Assembly (NCBI RefSeq): GCF_900108505.1
Contig: NZ_FNWU01000001.1
Coordinates: 822,725-886,724 of the forward strand
Origin: Halopenitus malekzadehii
GTDB lineage: Archaea; Halobacteriota; Halobacteria; Halobacteriales; Haloferacaceae
Reading direction: 5' to 3'
Length of the DNA stretch: 64,000 nucleotides
Shown: positions 7,335 through 17,456 of the stretch, one piece after another
Layout: each line of letters opens with the position of its first letter
Numbering within the stretch: the first letter of the stretch is position 1
Notes under the pieces: generated by a model
What the model was told of the DNA's origin: nothing
The model's input: the letters and a program-made list of their open reading frames with translations, nothing else
Databases searched by the model: none
Made by a program: the position numbers and the translations under genes

Positions 7335-10300
7335 ATGCCTGACAAGAAGGCATCCCATAGGCAGTATCGGTTGACTCGGCGGCGACAGTTAGGACTACTC
7401 GGAACCGCACTCGGGGCATCAGTTGCCGGTTGCGGATCAACAAGTACACCGGCGGAACAGCCGACACGGAATAGTCCGACTGACACCGAGAATCCATCTG
7501 AAACGCCCAATACAAACGAACACGGAAACCAAGTCACAGTAACAAGTGGGACAAACATTGCGGTCACTGGTTCGCCTGACGGCGAGACGCTCATCCTCGA
7601 CCACGCCGGAATCCTATTTCGACTTCCGGGCGATGGTGGGGAAGCCGAACGGATCACCGATCTTGAACTGGAGCCAGCGTATCCTGCCTACGGTCCAGAC
7701 GGCGAGAGAGTTGCGTTCCAAGGGTATGCAGACGGTGTCTACGACATCTATACGATGGCACCGGACGGATCCAATATAGAACAACTAACCGATAACCCAC
7801 ATTGGGACGCACGGGAACCTGCGTGGTCAGCAGACGGGAGTACCATCGCATTTGCGTCGGATCAAGGAATGGGTTATGATATTTGGTTACTTGACGTTGC
7901 CACTGGTGAGGTTAGTCAACTGACCGACACGGACGCTGAAAATTATCTGCCGACGTGGTCACCTGATGGTTCGGAGATCGCATACATTACGGAGACCGGT
8001 AACACGATCAAAGCGGTCTCGATCGAGGAGAACACGTCAAGAACGCTCTACACTGCCGGGGAGGGAGAGAGATTCCGCGCGCTATCGTGGGGGCCGAATG
8101 GCGATCTGGCCTACGTCCAAGTCGCCGGGAGTGAGGCGGACCTACTGGTGGACGGGGAACAGGTTACTGCCAATGAAGACGTGTTTCCGTTACCCCCCCA
8201 CTGGCAGTCAGCAAACGAATTACTGTATACGGCGGATGGGAAGATTAAGACCAGAGACGTCACCGCAGAGTCCGGCGACGCCACGGACATCCCCTTCACA
8301 ACAACGTTCGATCTACCGACACTCGATTACGAGCGTAAGTCCTACGAGTTCGATCAACGGAACGAGCAAGCGGTCACGGGTATCCAGACACCTGCTTTAA
8401 GCCCCGACGGAGACCGAGTCGCGTTCATTGCGTTGAACGATCTCTGGACGATGGAGATCGGAGAGCAACCGACTCGTGTTACCGAAGACCAATATTATCA
8501 GACAGCTCCGGCTTGGCATCCTGATGGACGATTCCTTGCGTATTCATCCGACAAAGCAGGGACGGAGGATGTTTACGCATATGACACGGAAACGGACTCT
8601 CATCACAGGATAACCTCGCTGAAAGATGAAGCAGCTATCAAGGCAACGTGGGCGCCGGACGGTTCAGAACTCGCGTTTCAGAATCAGAACGGTGCCACGT
8701 TCACGATCGGTGTGAATGTTGACAACGATACCGTTGAAGCCGACGGAGAGCCACGTACTGTCTTGGGAGCCCAGTTCGCTCCGGGTGCACCCACTTGGTC
8801 GGCAAACGGGCAAACGCTCGCGATGACGGTAAACGTTCCATTCACCGAACGTTTCACACCAAGCGGTCGACTCTTCGGAACAAACCAAATCCTGACTGTC
8901 GACGTTGACTCTGGTGAGACCGACATTCATCCACCAGGTGAAGAGTTCGCGTCAGTTGCGACGAGAAATAACGATGGGCCGGTGTGGTCGCCGGATGGAC
9001 AGTATATGGCGTTCGTCGTTGAGAGTACGCTTCGGGTGATGCCAGTGGACGAAAACGGCGATCCAACTGGTCAAACGAGGGAGATCACGAACGAGGTGAC
9101 AGATGGTCCATCTTGGAGCGGTGACTCGGAGTGGTTACTGTACTTGAACAACGGACAGTTAAAGAAAGTCCGTTATGACGGCACTGAAACACAGGATATA
9201 CCTCTCCAACTTACGTATCAGCGCCAGCACCCAGATGGTCGAACGGTCGTCTATGTCGGGGGAATGTGGGATGGAAAGGATGCGGAGTTGAAAGAAGACG
9301 TTACCATCGAGATCGCCGGTAACCGGATCGAACGTGTTGAAACGGATACCGAACCACCGAACGGTCAGTACGTCGACGCATCCGAACTCACCGTTATTCC
9401 CGGATTATGGGACGGTCACAACCACCAAACCTACAGCGAGGAACTGTTCGGCGCCCGTCAGGGGCTCGTTAATCTTGCATATGGTGTGACGACAACCGTT
9501 GACCGGGCAGCATTCGCCTACCACGCGGTCCACGATCGCGAAGCGAACGCCGCCAACGAACGAATCGCGCCGCGGTACTTCATGACCGGTGAATTGCTCG
9601 ACGGATCGCGGACGATGTTCCCGACCAACCGAATGGTACGAAGTTCCGATCAGCTTGAGCTGGAACTGTCGCGAGCCAGAGAGCTCGAGTACGATTCGTT
9701 AAAGACCTACGAAAGACTGAACGCCACGCTGACGGACGATGTGGTAGAGTTTGCCCACGACGAACTCGGTGTCCCGGCCGGATCGCATTACGTTGTCCCG
9801 GGACTTCAACTTGGGCAGAACGGGACGACACATATGGATGAGTTCAGTCGGTTTGGGTTCTCACGTGCGGAGTCCGCGACGAACCAGTCGTATGAAGATT
9901 ATGTTCAGTTCCACACCACAGGAGATCGACGCTGGACCATCACCACGTTCTTCGATAACAGTTTCATCCTCAGCGAGGATCTCGAGGATGATCCGCGGCT
10001 TGAATTGTTCCCACCTTGGCGCCGTCAAGGACTGCTAGCAGCCACCGCGAACAATGAAGAATATCCAGACGATCCCGATTGCACTTCAGGTCTCTGCCGG
10101 AACGTGGGTGGAGCCAAGCGGATCATCGATAATGGAGGGTTAGTCGTCGCAGGAACTGACGTGCCGCTGACCTACAATGGTGTGGAATTACACGCGAACC
10201 TCCGACCGATGGTAGAGTATGGGCTCTCCGAGCACGAGGCGCTATTGACGGCTACCCGGTTCGCAGCCGAGCATCAAGGCGTTGATGATGATCTTGGTAC

Positions 10301-10454
10301 CATTGAGGCAGGAAAACTAGCCGATATGGTCTTTGTTGACGGCGATCCGTTGGAGGATATCAGTACGGCGATGAACGTACAAATGACGATGACCGACGGG
10401 GACCTGTACACGATTGACGATCTACTTGACCTCTTTGTATCGAATGATTCGTAG
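7335..10454 (+). CDS. Tat-exported lipoprotein with TolB-like propeller and amidohydrolase domain
   Basis: A 1039-residue protein. The N-terminus has a twin-arginine signal (RLTRRRQLGLLGTALG) ending in a lipobox VAGC, then a Thr/Pro/Asn linker, so it should be anchored outside the membrane. Residues of about 75-610 contain many propeller repeats of the type SPDG...IAF or SADGSTIAF. The C-terminal 420 residues are an amidohydrolase: VIPGLWDGHNHQ supplies the HxH metal site, further His residues occur in the middle, and VVAGTDVPL supplies the catalytic Asp. Similar proteins are annotated as TolB/imidazolonepropionase-like hydrolases. The substrate is unknown; a secreted peptide or cyclic amide is possible. 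Confidence 0.83.
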   Translation: MPDKKASHRQYRLTRRRQLGLLGTALGASVAGCGSTSTPAEQPTRNSPTDTENPSETPNTNEHGNQVTVTSGTNIAVTGSPDGETLILDHAGILFRLPGDGGEAERITDLELEPAYPAYGPDGERVAFQGYADGVYDIYTMAPDGSNIEQLTDNPHWDAREPAWSADGSTIAFASDQGMGYDIWLLDVATGEVSQLTDTDAENYLPTWSPDGSEIAYITETGNTIKAVSIEENTSRTLYTAGEGERFRALSWGPNGDLAYVQVAGSEADLLVDGEQVTANEDVFPLPPHWQSANELLYTADGKIKTRDVTAESGDATDIPFTTTFDLPTLDYERKSYEFDQRNEQAVTGIQTPALSPDGDRVAFIALNDLWTMEIGEQPTRVTEDQYYQTAPAWHPDGRFLAYSSDKAGTEDVYAYDTETDSHHRITSLKDEAAIKATWAPDGSELAFQNQNGATFTIGVNVDNDTVEADGEPRTVLGAQFAPGAPTWSANGQTLAMTVNVPFTERFTPSGRLFGTNQILTVDVDSGETDIHPPGEEFASVATRNNDGPVWSPDGQYMAFVVESTLRVMPVDENGDPTGQTREITNEVTDGPSWSGDSEWLLYLNNGQLKKVRYDGTETQDIPLQLTYQRQHPDGRTVVYVGGMWDGKDAELKEDVTIEIAGNRIERVETDTEPPNGQYVDASELTVIPGLWDGHNHQTYSEELFGARQGLVNLAYGVTTTVDRAAFAYHAVHDREANAANERIAPRYFMTGELLDGSRTMFPTNRMVRSSDQLELELSRARELEYDSLKTYERLNATLTDDVVEFAHDELGVPAGSHYVVPGLQLGQNGTTHMDEFSRFGFSRAESATNQSYEDYVQFHTTGDRRWTITTFFDNSFILSEDLEDDPRLELFPPWRRQGLLAATANNEEYPDDPDCTSGLCRNVGGAKRIIDNGGLVVAGTDVPLTYNGVELHANLRPMVEYGLSEHEALLTATRFAAEHQGVDDDLGTIEAGKLADMVFVDGDPLEDISTAMNVQMTMTDGDLYTIDDLLDLFVSNDS

Positions 10455-10532
10455 GTGAATGTACCCTAGCGGCCGGTCGGAGCGTCCCGGCGGTCGCAAC
10501 AGTTTTTTGAGCCCTTGTCCGTCAGCCTAGTA

Positions 10533-10821
10533 TGGTCGTCGTCGAGGAAGTTACCAAACTGAGCCAGCGCCGCGCCCAAACCTCGTCGAGGCGTTTCCGG
10601 GCGATTCGCTGTCGTCGGTTCGGGCGGCCTCGACGGCCGCCCCGGCAAGCGTCTTCGACGGCTCCACGGAGCACACGGAGGTCGGTGGGTTCGATGCTAC
10701 GATCGCCGACGGGCTCTCGCAGTACGAGTACGAAGGGGACGCCGCCAGCGGGTACTCATATAGCAAATACACAACCAATCAGTTCCCGACAGTCCAAACA
10801 CTCGTCTATTCGATCCGGTAG
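10533..10821 (+). pseudogene. Decayed gene fragment with an early frameshift
   Basis: A frame opens at ATG 10533 (MVVVEEVTKLSQ) but coding character continues in another frame from about 10575, reading NLVEAFPGDSLSSVRAAS and later GGFDATIADGLSQYEYEGD to a TAG at 10819-10821. The second part is acidic and haloarchaeal-looking, whereas the uninterrupted frame from the same ATG is Arg/Ser-rich and looks non-coding. I read this as one frameshifted gene remnant of unknown function. A T-rich stretch at 10501-10511 may be its old promoter. Confidence 0.5.
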
Positions 10822-11269
10822 CCGCTAACGCGGTCCCGTGCGATGGACATCGATCCGAGACCGACGAGACACGCGAACACGACCGAGATGACCGTTCCAA
10901 GAAGCCGATCAGGAACTGGTCGACGCCGGTGAACGAGGATATCGTATGGCTACCGATGCCTGAATGGGCGATCACGGTTGGAAGGGCAACGACGACGATC
11001 ACGATCGAATAGCCGACGAATCCCAAGACACTCGGCACGATAGCCTCCCTGCTTCGATAAACGTTAAAATCCCCGCGGAGACGCCACTGGAACGCCGTGC
11101 CGATCCAGTCGACGGCCAACAGAGCTTGGACGTGTCACATACCACGGATCCCGACGGCGTCGAGGGTGATTTCGGCCGGTTCCGCGACGGCAAGCACGGG
11201 AACCGAGGTCGAGATGCGCATCGATGGATCGAAACGCGTCGTGAGGAACCCTCCATCCCGGAGTACCAC
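10806..11269 (-). pseudogene. Decayed membrane-protein gene (internal stop and frameshift)
   Basis: On the minus strand, coding-like sequence starts at GTG 11269 (VLRDGGFLTTRFDPSMRIST), meets an in-frame TGA at 11135-11137, continues as AVDWIGTAFQWRLRGDFNVY with a hydrophobic helix SIVIVVVALPTVI, and then shifts frame near 10895 into LLGTVISVVFACLVGLGSM, ending DRVSGYRIE with a stop at 10806-10808. Two damaging changes in about 460 bases indicate a dead gene for a small membrane protein. Its tail overlaps that of the neighbouring plus-strand remnant. The family is not recognised. Confidence 0.55.
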
Positions 11270-11304
11270 TCAACCTTTTTGGGAGCCACGCGAGCAGTAC
11301 CACC

Positions 11305-13899
11305 GTGGCAGTCACACGGTCCCGATCCATCGACGCACTCTACGACGCGGTCGCCGACTACGATCTCGTGTTGACGACCGATTCCCCGCTCAGCCTTGCG
11401 TTGAACCGCCGCCTCGATCGGCCACGTCTCGGCCGCTTTGCGGCGACGCCGCGGATGCTGGCCTCGGGGGAACTCAACCCGCAGGACGACCGCTCGTTGT
11501 TCTTGCGACTGGTCAACGAGACGGATATACGCTACAAACACGCCGCCCATCTCCTCGAGAACGTCCTCGGTTGTTGGGAAGAAACCGGAGACCTGCGCGC
11601 GATTCTCGACTACGATCGGTTCGATGCCGAAGAGACGCGCCAAGCTATTTCGGTGGTCGAGTCCGCCGAGAGTTCCCATCGAGACCTCGCCGAGTATCGC
11701 ATCGAGGATGGAACGTCGGTCGCGGTCATCGGCGAGAAGCAGTTCACGGCGCTCGACAAGTCGGTGCTCCCGGACGACTACGACGCGATCGATCCGTTTG
11801 CTGACGACGAATTCGACTTGCCTGAGTTCCACGTCTTCGACGGCCCGACCGCGATCGTCGACGCCGTCGTCGAAAACGTCTCGCCCGAGACCGCCGACGA
11901 CGTCGCGATCATCATGGACGGCGGCGGGGAGTACCCCGCCCTCGTCGAATCCGCGTTCGAGGCGGCTGGCATCCCCTTCTACGGCGGGCCGGGATTCACC
12001 GACGACGAGACCATCCGCACGTACCTCAGGTTACTGCGCACGGCGCACAGCGATTCGCGGGCACGCGTCAGCGACGTTCGACCGATCCTCACCCATCTCG
12101 GTCGTCCGCCATCCGTCGTTGACGACGAGACGTTCCTCCACGAACTCGACCATGAGGATCTCCGTCCACTGCAAGAGTTCTGCCGAACCATCGGCGACTA
12201 CACGTTTGGCGAGACGGTGGCCACGTTCGAAGACTGGAGCGGGAAGTCGCTGGACGCGTTCCACGAGGAACTGCGGGCACTCGGACTCCACGATGATCGG
12301 GTGACGAGCGACTCGATTGATGACCTCGAGTTCTACCTTCAGTCGTTCGACGTGCCCGTCGACCACGACGACTCGGGCGTACTGCTGGCCGATGCCACCG
12401 CCGCGGCCTACGTCGACCGCCCGGTCGTGTTCTCCCTCGGGATGGACGTGGACTGGACGCATCGGATTCTCGACCGCCCGTGGATCGACGCCGACGCGAC
12501 GGACGAGCAGTACCTTCGACAGTTCCAAATTCTCCTCCAGAACGGTCGCGATCAGTACTATCTGGTACAGGAGACGAGTGCCGGCCAGCCCGTCACCCCG
12601 TGTCTCTACTTCCACGACCTCCTCGACGACGACTTCGAGACGATCGCAGACCTGCCACACATCTCCCACACTCGTCTCAGTGGTGACGGCGACGCCGGCT
12701 TCGAGAAGGAGGACATCGATGTCGCGCCAAGCGAGATCGATGTGGTCAGCCAGTCAAGCCTGAACACGTTCATCAACTGCCCGCGGGACTACTACTTCGA
12801 CAGGATCGTCGACAACCCCGACCGTGAGTACTTCCAGAAGGGGAATCTCTTCCACGACTACGCCGAATTCTACGTCAATCACCCCGACGTGATCGAGGGT
12901 GCCGACCGCTCGGCGCTGGTCGACCTGATGCTGGCGGAGATGCGACCATATGTCCCCGATGTCGAACTGGAACCGCTGGAGACCGAGTTCGAAATCGGCC
13001 TCGACACGATCGAGCAGTTCGTCGCCGCTGATCCACCTACTGACCGGGAGTACAGCCACTACGAACGACAGGAGGGGGACAACTTCTTCGCCGACCACTT
13101 CGGGAAGTCGATCGATTCGCCCATCACCGAGCGCTGGTTCGAGAATCCAGACCTCGGCGGCAAGGGGAAAGTCGACCTGATACACGCGCCGGACACGCTT
13201 CTCGACTACAAGAGCGGCGGCCGCACGTCGGCGTCCACGGTCGTCTCAGGGTCGGACATCGAGGCGATCAGCGACGAGCCCGACTTCCAAGCGCTGCTCT
13301 ATCTCGCCCACCATCGGCAGGAGCACCCGGATGAGCGCCTCGAGTTCGTCTTCTTCCACGTTCTGGAGCTGGTCGACGACGTCGTCGCCGGGGAGCCTGA
13401 TCTCGAGGACGCCCTCGTCCGGGTCACCTACCACCCGATGTCGTTCGGGACGTATGTCGGCAGTCGTGAGGCGTTCGATGCGCTCTGTGACGGCGTTGCC
13501 GAGAGCAACGACCGGCGAAAGACGCTGGAACGGTTGGGGTACGACGCATACAAATCCTTCTTCAAGCGACACGACTTCCCGGAGACCGACGATACCGACG
13601 AGTTGCTCGCCACCGAGTTCGCGGCCCGCTTCACCGAGTACGCGAAAGCGGAGGTCGGTGATTACGTCTACGTCGAAGACGGCACTGAGACCGCGCTCAA
13701 GAAGCTCGTGCGGATTCGCGGTCGCAACTACTTCGAGGACGAGGTCGACGCGTTCGAGGCGTTCCTCGACGCACAGATCGATCGAATCAACCAGTATCGT
13801 GCGTCGCAGTTCCCCGTCGAGGAACCGAATGTCGATCGAGTCACCCACCGCGACCTGATCCGAACCGATGACCGAGGACGACTCCACAACGATGACTGA
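11305..13899 (+). CDS. AddB-like PD-(D/E)xK nuclease family protein
   Basis: An 864-residue protein with GTG start at 11305, about 28 nt after a T-rich TATA-like element (11273-11281). The N-terminal two thirds resemble an inactivated SF1 helicase fold and have no Walker A motif. The C-terminal third is a RecB/AddB-type nuclease: NTFINCPRDYYFDRI opens the domain, and GKVDLIHAPDTLLDYKSG gives the D...DxK core (residues of about 620-640). Bacterial AddB holds an Fe-S cluster with four cysteines; here only the single Cys of INCPRDY is evident, so the cluster is probably absent. It overlaps the downstream UvrD/RecB-like gene, implying one complex. Confidence 0.78.
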   Translation: MAVTRSRSIDALYDAVADYDLVLTTDSPLSLALNRRLDRPRLGRFAATPRMLASGELNPQDDRSLFLRLVNETDIRYKHAAHLLENVLGCWEETGDLRAILDYDRFDAEETRQAISVVESAESSHRDLAEYRIEDGTSVAVIGEKQFTALDKSVLPDDYDAIDPFADDEFDLPEFHVFDGPTAIVDAVVENVSPETADDVAIIMDGGGEYPALVESAFEAAGIPFYGGPGFTDDETIRTYLRLLRTAHSDSRARVSDVRPILTHLGRPPSVVDDETFLHELDHEDLRPLQEFCRTIGDYTFGETVATFEDWSGKSLDAFHEELRALGLHDDRVTSDSIDDLEFYLQSFDVPVDHDDSGVLLADATAAAYVDRPVVFSLGMDVDWTHRILDRPWIDADATDEQYLRQFQILLQNGRDQYYLVQETSAGQPVTPCLYFHDLLDDDFETIADLPHISHTRLSGDGDAGFEKEDIDVAPSEIDVVSQSSLNTFINCPRDYYFDRIVDNPDREYFQKGNLFHDYAEFYVNHPDVIEGADRSALVDLMLAEMRPYVPDVELEPLETEFEIGLDTIEQFVAADPPTDREYSHYERQEGDNFFADHFGKSIDSPITERWFENPDLGGKGKVDLIHAPDTLLDYKSGGRTSASTVVSGSDIEAISDEPDFQALLYLAHHRQEHPDERLEFVFFHVLELVDDVVAGEPDLEDALVRVTYHPMSFGTYVGSREAFDALCDGVAESNDRRKTLERLGYDAYKSFFKRHDFPETDDTDELLATEFAARFTEYAKAEVGDYVYVEDGTETALKKLVRIRGRNYFEDEVDAFEAFLDAQIDRINQYRASQFPVEEPNVDRVTHRDLIRTDDRGRLHNDD

Positions 13900-16789
13900 G
13901 TACGAGCCGAACGACCGACAGCAGGAGCTGATCGACGCGACGAGCGGTATCCACGTCGTCGACGCCGGTGCCGGAACCGGCAAGACCTTCACCATCACTC
14001 GCCGCTACGCGAACCTCCTCGAACGGGGAGACGTCGAACCAGAGGACATCCTCCTGATCACGTTCACAAACAACGCGGCGGGCGAGATGAAGGAACGCGT
14101 CGTGGCCAATTGCGACTACTCGATGTCTGCGCTACGGGATGCACCCATCAACACGTTCCATGGGTACTGCCACGACCTGCTCATCCGCCATGGGTTCGAC
14201 GCGCCGACGCGTCTCGGCATCGACGACCGGATCACGTCGTCGACGCAGCTCCTCGAGAACGAAGTCATCGAGGAAGACCGCTTCCGCGAGTTCCTCGACC
14301 AGTTCATCGAGGCACACCCCGAGTATCACGACTCCTTCAGGACGCTCAACGACGCGACATCGCTCCTCGATCTGATCAAGGAGCTCGCCGCCAAGGGCGT
14401 CTTCCCGACCAACGAGGGCTGGTTTCGAGATGGGGAGTCCTTCCTTGATGGCGACTACGAGGAGTTCAAGACGCTCTTCGATGAGGCCAACGAGCCGAAC
14501 GAGGGCGCGAACGGCGCGACTCAGTCGGACTTGCGCGACGGTCTGAGCGGATTCGAGCGCGATCGTTGCTACGAGCCAGACGCACCCAGTGAGGGCAAAC
14601 TTCGGGACGGCTATCCGCAAATCGACGACGCGTGGGCCAGCCGAGCGTTTGACGAAGACCGTGACGACCTGAAGGCGTTCGTCCACGACATCTACCTCGA
14701 GTACATCGCGTTCGCGCTCCAGCGAAACTACCTGAACTTCAGTTTCCTGCTGATGTTCACCTTCGCGATGCTCTGCGAGGATCACTCGCTTCGAGAGTCG
14801 GTTCAGTTCGACCACGTGCTCGTCGACGAGTTTCAGGACACGAGCGAGATCCAGTTCAAGCTCGCGCTGTTGCTCGCCGGCACGGACAACCTCTGTGTCG
14901 TCGGCGACTGGAAGCAGAGCATCTACGGGTTCCAGTACGCCTCGGTCGACAACATCCGTCGCTTCGAGGAACGCCTCCGGACCTACAAGCGGGAGCTCAA
15001 CGGCGACCACACGCGGGTCGAGTTCCCCGTCGACGATGTGAACGAGATCGCGCTGGTCGAGAACTACCGATCGACGCAATCGATCCTCGACTTCTCCGAA
15101 CACAGCCTCACGCTCCCGGCGACGGGAAGCGAGGGGGTCGACCCGGAGATACGGGACGACATCACGTCGCTCGCAGCGACAACGGAGCACGACCACAGCA
15201 CCATTGAGGCGTTCACGGGCGAGGACGAGCAGGCGGCGATCCTGACGCGGATACAGGAGATCGTCGGCAATCGCGAGTACGCCGTCGAGGATGATGGAGA
15301 CGAGGCGGACGACGGCGACCTGCGAGCGCCGACATACGACGACGTTGCGGTGTTGACGCGGACGCGTGACTTCGGGCGCGAGTTACAGGCCTGTGCCGCG
15401 GACTACGGGATTCCCGTGGCGTACGAAGGCGGCGTCGAGCTGTTCGGAACCGAGCAGTCGATTCTCCTGCTCGCGTGGCTGCGCATCCTCGAACACGAGG
15501 ACTCCAAGCGCGGCTGGGCAGTCGTCCTCGAGGAGGCTGGCTACACGCTCGACGAGGTGAAGCACGTCCTCGATACCGGCGCGTATCCCACGAGTATGGT
15601 CGCGTTCCGCGACCGACTCGCGGCGGCGGAGACCATCGGCGGAATCGCGCGTCGGGTGTTCGATCGATACGGATTCGACGATGCGTACGCGGACGGGCTC
15701 GTCTCGCTGGTACAGGGCACCTTCGACAGCACCCACCACAACCGCGGCGATATCGTGCGATTCCTCGAACGGAGTCTCGACGCCGACGCTACCCACGAGG
15801 TGGCGGACAACCCCGGCGGCGACTCGGTGACGGTGCAGACCATTCACGCCGCCAAGGGCCTCGAACACCCCATCGTCATCATGGCGAACATGAACCAGCA
15901 CCGGTTCCCGCCGGCCGGTGGTGGCGCGGATCGGATTCGCTACGAGGAGCCGGTCGGTCTCCGACAGAGCAAGCGCTACACCGATGCGCACGGTCGGCCC
16001 CATCTCTACGATAGCTGGCGGTATCGGATCCTCTCGAGATGTCTGGGCCGAGAGTACGACGAGGAACGCAGACTGCTGTACGTCGCCATCACGCGTGCGG
16101 AGAGCCACGTGCTGTTCTCCGCTGGAGAGTCGCCGAGCCCGCTCTTCGAGAACCTCCCGCTCGAGCCGTCGGTGGTCGAGCCGGACGTCAAGGACGTCGC
16201 TGTGGGCGGAACGGAGCGGACCCAATTCCGGATTTCGGTACCGGTTCCGGAGATGCCGTCCGGCCAGTCCCCCCACTCGCTGATGGACGATCGCGTATTC
16301 AGCGACGTGGAGGACGGGAAGGGGATGGAGTTCGGCACACGCGTCCACGATTTCGCCGAACGATACGCGATGGGAGAGGCCGTCGAGCCAACCACTCCCG
16401 ACGAGCGGAACGTACAGACGTTCCTCGATTCGCTGCCCGGCGAGTTCCGCGTCGAGGAGCACGTCTCCCTCCCGGTGTCGGTTGATGGGCAGCAGGTAAC
16501 GATCGCCGGGATCGTCGATCTGCTTCACGTGACCGACGACCGCGTCGCGATCGTGGACTACAAAACCGACCGTGGCCGCCACGCGGAGGCCGAGTACCGG
16601 AAGCAGGTGAGCGTCTACTATCACGTCGTCCAGCACGCGTACCCCGACCGCGGAGTCACGACGACCATCTACTACACCGCCGACGGCGACCGCGTCGCGA
16701 TCGACCCGCTGTCGATCGCGGACCTCGAAGGACTCGTCGACGTCGGCGAAACGGACGACGACCGTGGTGACGATCCGCGGATCCGGTAA
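13868..16789 (+). CDS. UvrD/RecB-like helicase-nuclease (AddA-like)
   Basis: A 973-residue SF1A helicase: Walker A AGAGTGKT at about residues 33-40, motif Ia LLITFTNNAA, Walker B VLVDEFQDTS, motif III GDWKQSIYGFQ, motif V VQTIHAAKGLEHPIV and motif VI LLYVAITRAE. A C-terminal RecB nuclease domain follows, with GIVDLLHVTDDRVAIVDYKT and KQVSVYYHVV. This is the domain order of AddA/RecB, enzymes that unwind and degrade or resect DNA ends. ATG 13868 overlaps the upstream gene by 32 nt; ATG 13892 would overlap by 8 nt. Haloarchaea usually resect DNA with HerA-NurA and Mre11-Rad50, so this pair is accessory, either in repair or in defence. Confidence 0.85.
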   Translation: MTEDDSTTMTEYEPNDRQQELIDATSGIHVVDAGAGTGKTFTITRRYANLLERGDVEPEDILLITFTNNAAGEMKERVVANCDYSMSALRDAPINTFHGYCHDLLIRHGFDAPTRLGIDDRITSSTQLLENEVIEEDRFREFLDQFIEAHPEYHDSFRTLNDATSLLDLIKELAAKGVFPTNEGWFRDGESFLDGDYEEFKTLFDEANEPNEGANGATQSDLRDGLSGFERDRCYEPDAPSEGKLRDGYPQIDDAWASRAFDEDRDDLKAFVHDIYLEYIAFALQRNYLNFSFLLMFTFAMLCEDHSLRESVQFDHVLVDEFQDTSEIQFKLALLLAGTDNLCVVGDWKQSIYGFQYASVDNIRRFEERLRTYKRELNGDHTRVEFPVDDVNEIALVENYRSTQSILDFSEHSLTLPATGSEGVDPEIRDDITSLAATTEHDHSTIEAFTGEDEQAAILTRIQEIVGNREYAVEDDGDEADDGDLRAPTYDDVAVLTRTRDFGRELQACAADYGIPVAYEGGVELFGTEQSILLLAWLRILEHEDSKRGWAVVLEEAGYTLDEVKHVLDTGAYPTSMVAFRDRLAAAETIGGIARRVFDRYGFDDAYADGLVSLVQGTFDSTHHNRGDIVRFLERSLDADATHEVADNPGGDSVTVQTIHAAKGLEHPIVIMANMNQHRFPPAGGGADRIRYEEPVGLRQSKRYTDAHGRPHLYDSWRYRILSRCLGREYDEERRLLYVAITRAESHVLFSAGESPSPLFENLPLEPSVVEPDVKDVAVGGTERTQFRISVPVPEMPSGQSPHSLMDDRVFSDVEDGKGMEFGTRVHDFAERYAMGEAVEPTTPDERNVQTFLDSLPGEFRVEEHVSLPVSVDGQQVTIAGIVDLLHVTDDRVAIVDYKTDRGRHAEAEYRKQVSVYYHVVQHAYPDRGVTTTIYYTADGDRVAIDPLSIADLEGLVDVGETDDDRGDDPRIR

Positions 16790-16982
16790 CTGCGAGGGCG
16801 TCGAGGCCACGAGGCCATCTCGAAGCGTTTCGCGAGGAGTTCGTCGCGATGGCATTCGGTTTTCGCCGCCGAAACCTCCACGGACGAACCGGAGGCTCCG
16901 TTTCGATCGTGTGACGCCTCGTATCGGTCGAACGAACGAGTTCGGGGAGAGACCCACCAGCGGTGCCCCCGTATCGTCACGT

Positions 16983-17456
16983 ATGTCGTTCGACACTGGG
17001 ACGCGATCTGTGCCGTCGTCGATGTCGACGCTCCCGGAGATGGAGCGGCGGGGTGTACACTATCTCCTCGCCGTCGCCGTTCTCTCGGACGCCGACGACG
17101 AGGAACGGGTGCCGACCGGCGAGATCCGGTCCGTCCTGGACGTGGCCCCCGCGACCGTGACCGAAATGGTCTCGAAACTCGACGATCGGGGACTGGTTGA
17201 CCACGAGAAGTACCACGGGGTGACCCTCACCCGCCACGGGGACGCGATCGCGTCGGACCTCGCCGCCCGGGTCTGCGTCGTATCGACCTACTTCGAGTCG
17301 GAGTTCGCGGCGGAGCTGGACCACCGGGCCGCGATCGACATCGCGTTCACGCTTCCGGCCGACGGAATCTCCACGATCCGGGAGGTGACGGATTCGCCCT
17401 GTCTCGACCTGTGCCCGGAGGCGGACGGAACGGCCGAGAACCGAGCGGATCGTTGA
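16983..17456 (+). CDS. DtxR/MntR-family metal-dependent regulator
   Basis: A 157-residue protein. The N-terminal winged helix reads VPTGEIRSVLDVAPATVTEM then SKLDDRGLVDHEKYHGVTLT, the usual DtxR/SirR layout, followed by a shortened dimerisation and metal region and a C-terminal CLDLC motif. Family members sense Fe or Mn and repress uptake genes. I start it at ATG 16983; ATG 17022 (MSTLPEMERRG) is also possible. There is no metal-transport gene beside it, so its targets lie elsewhere or are cryptic. Confidence 0.78.
   Translation: MSFDTGTRSVPSSMSTLPEMERRGVHYLLAVAVLSDADDEERVPTGEIRSVLDVAPATVTEMVSKLDDRGLVDHEKYHGVTLTRHGDAIASDLAARVCVVSTYFESEFAAELDHRAAIDIAFTLPADGISTIREVTDSPCLDLCPEADGTAENRADR

Noticed and set aside
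14132-16996. Long antisense open frames opposite the UvrD/RecB-like gene (about 354 and 537 codons)
   Set aside because: They mirror the helicase-nuclease frame and are a by-product of GC-rich codon use; residues show no domain and the sense strand has all helicase motifs.
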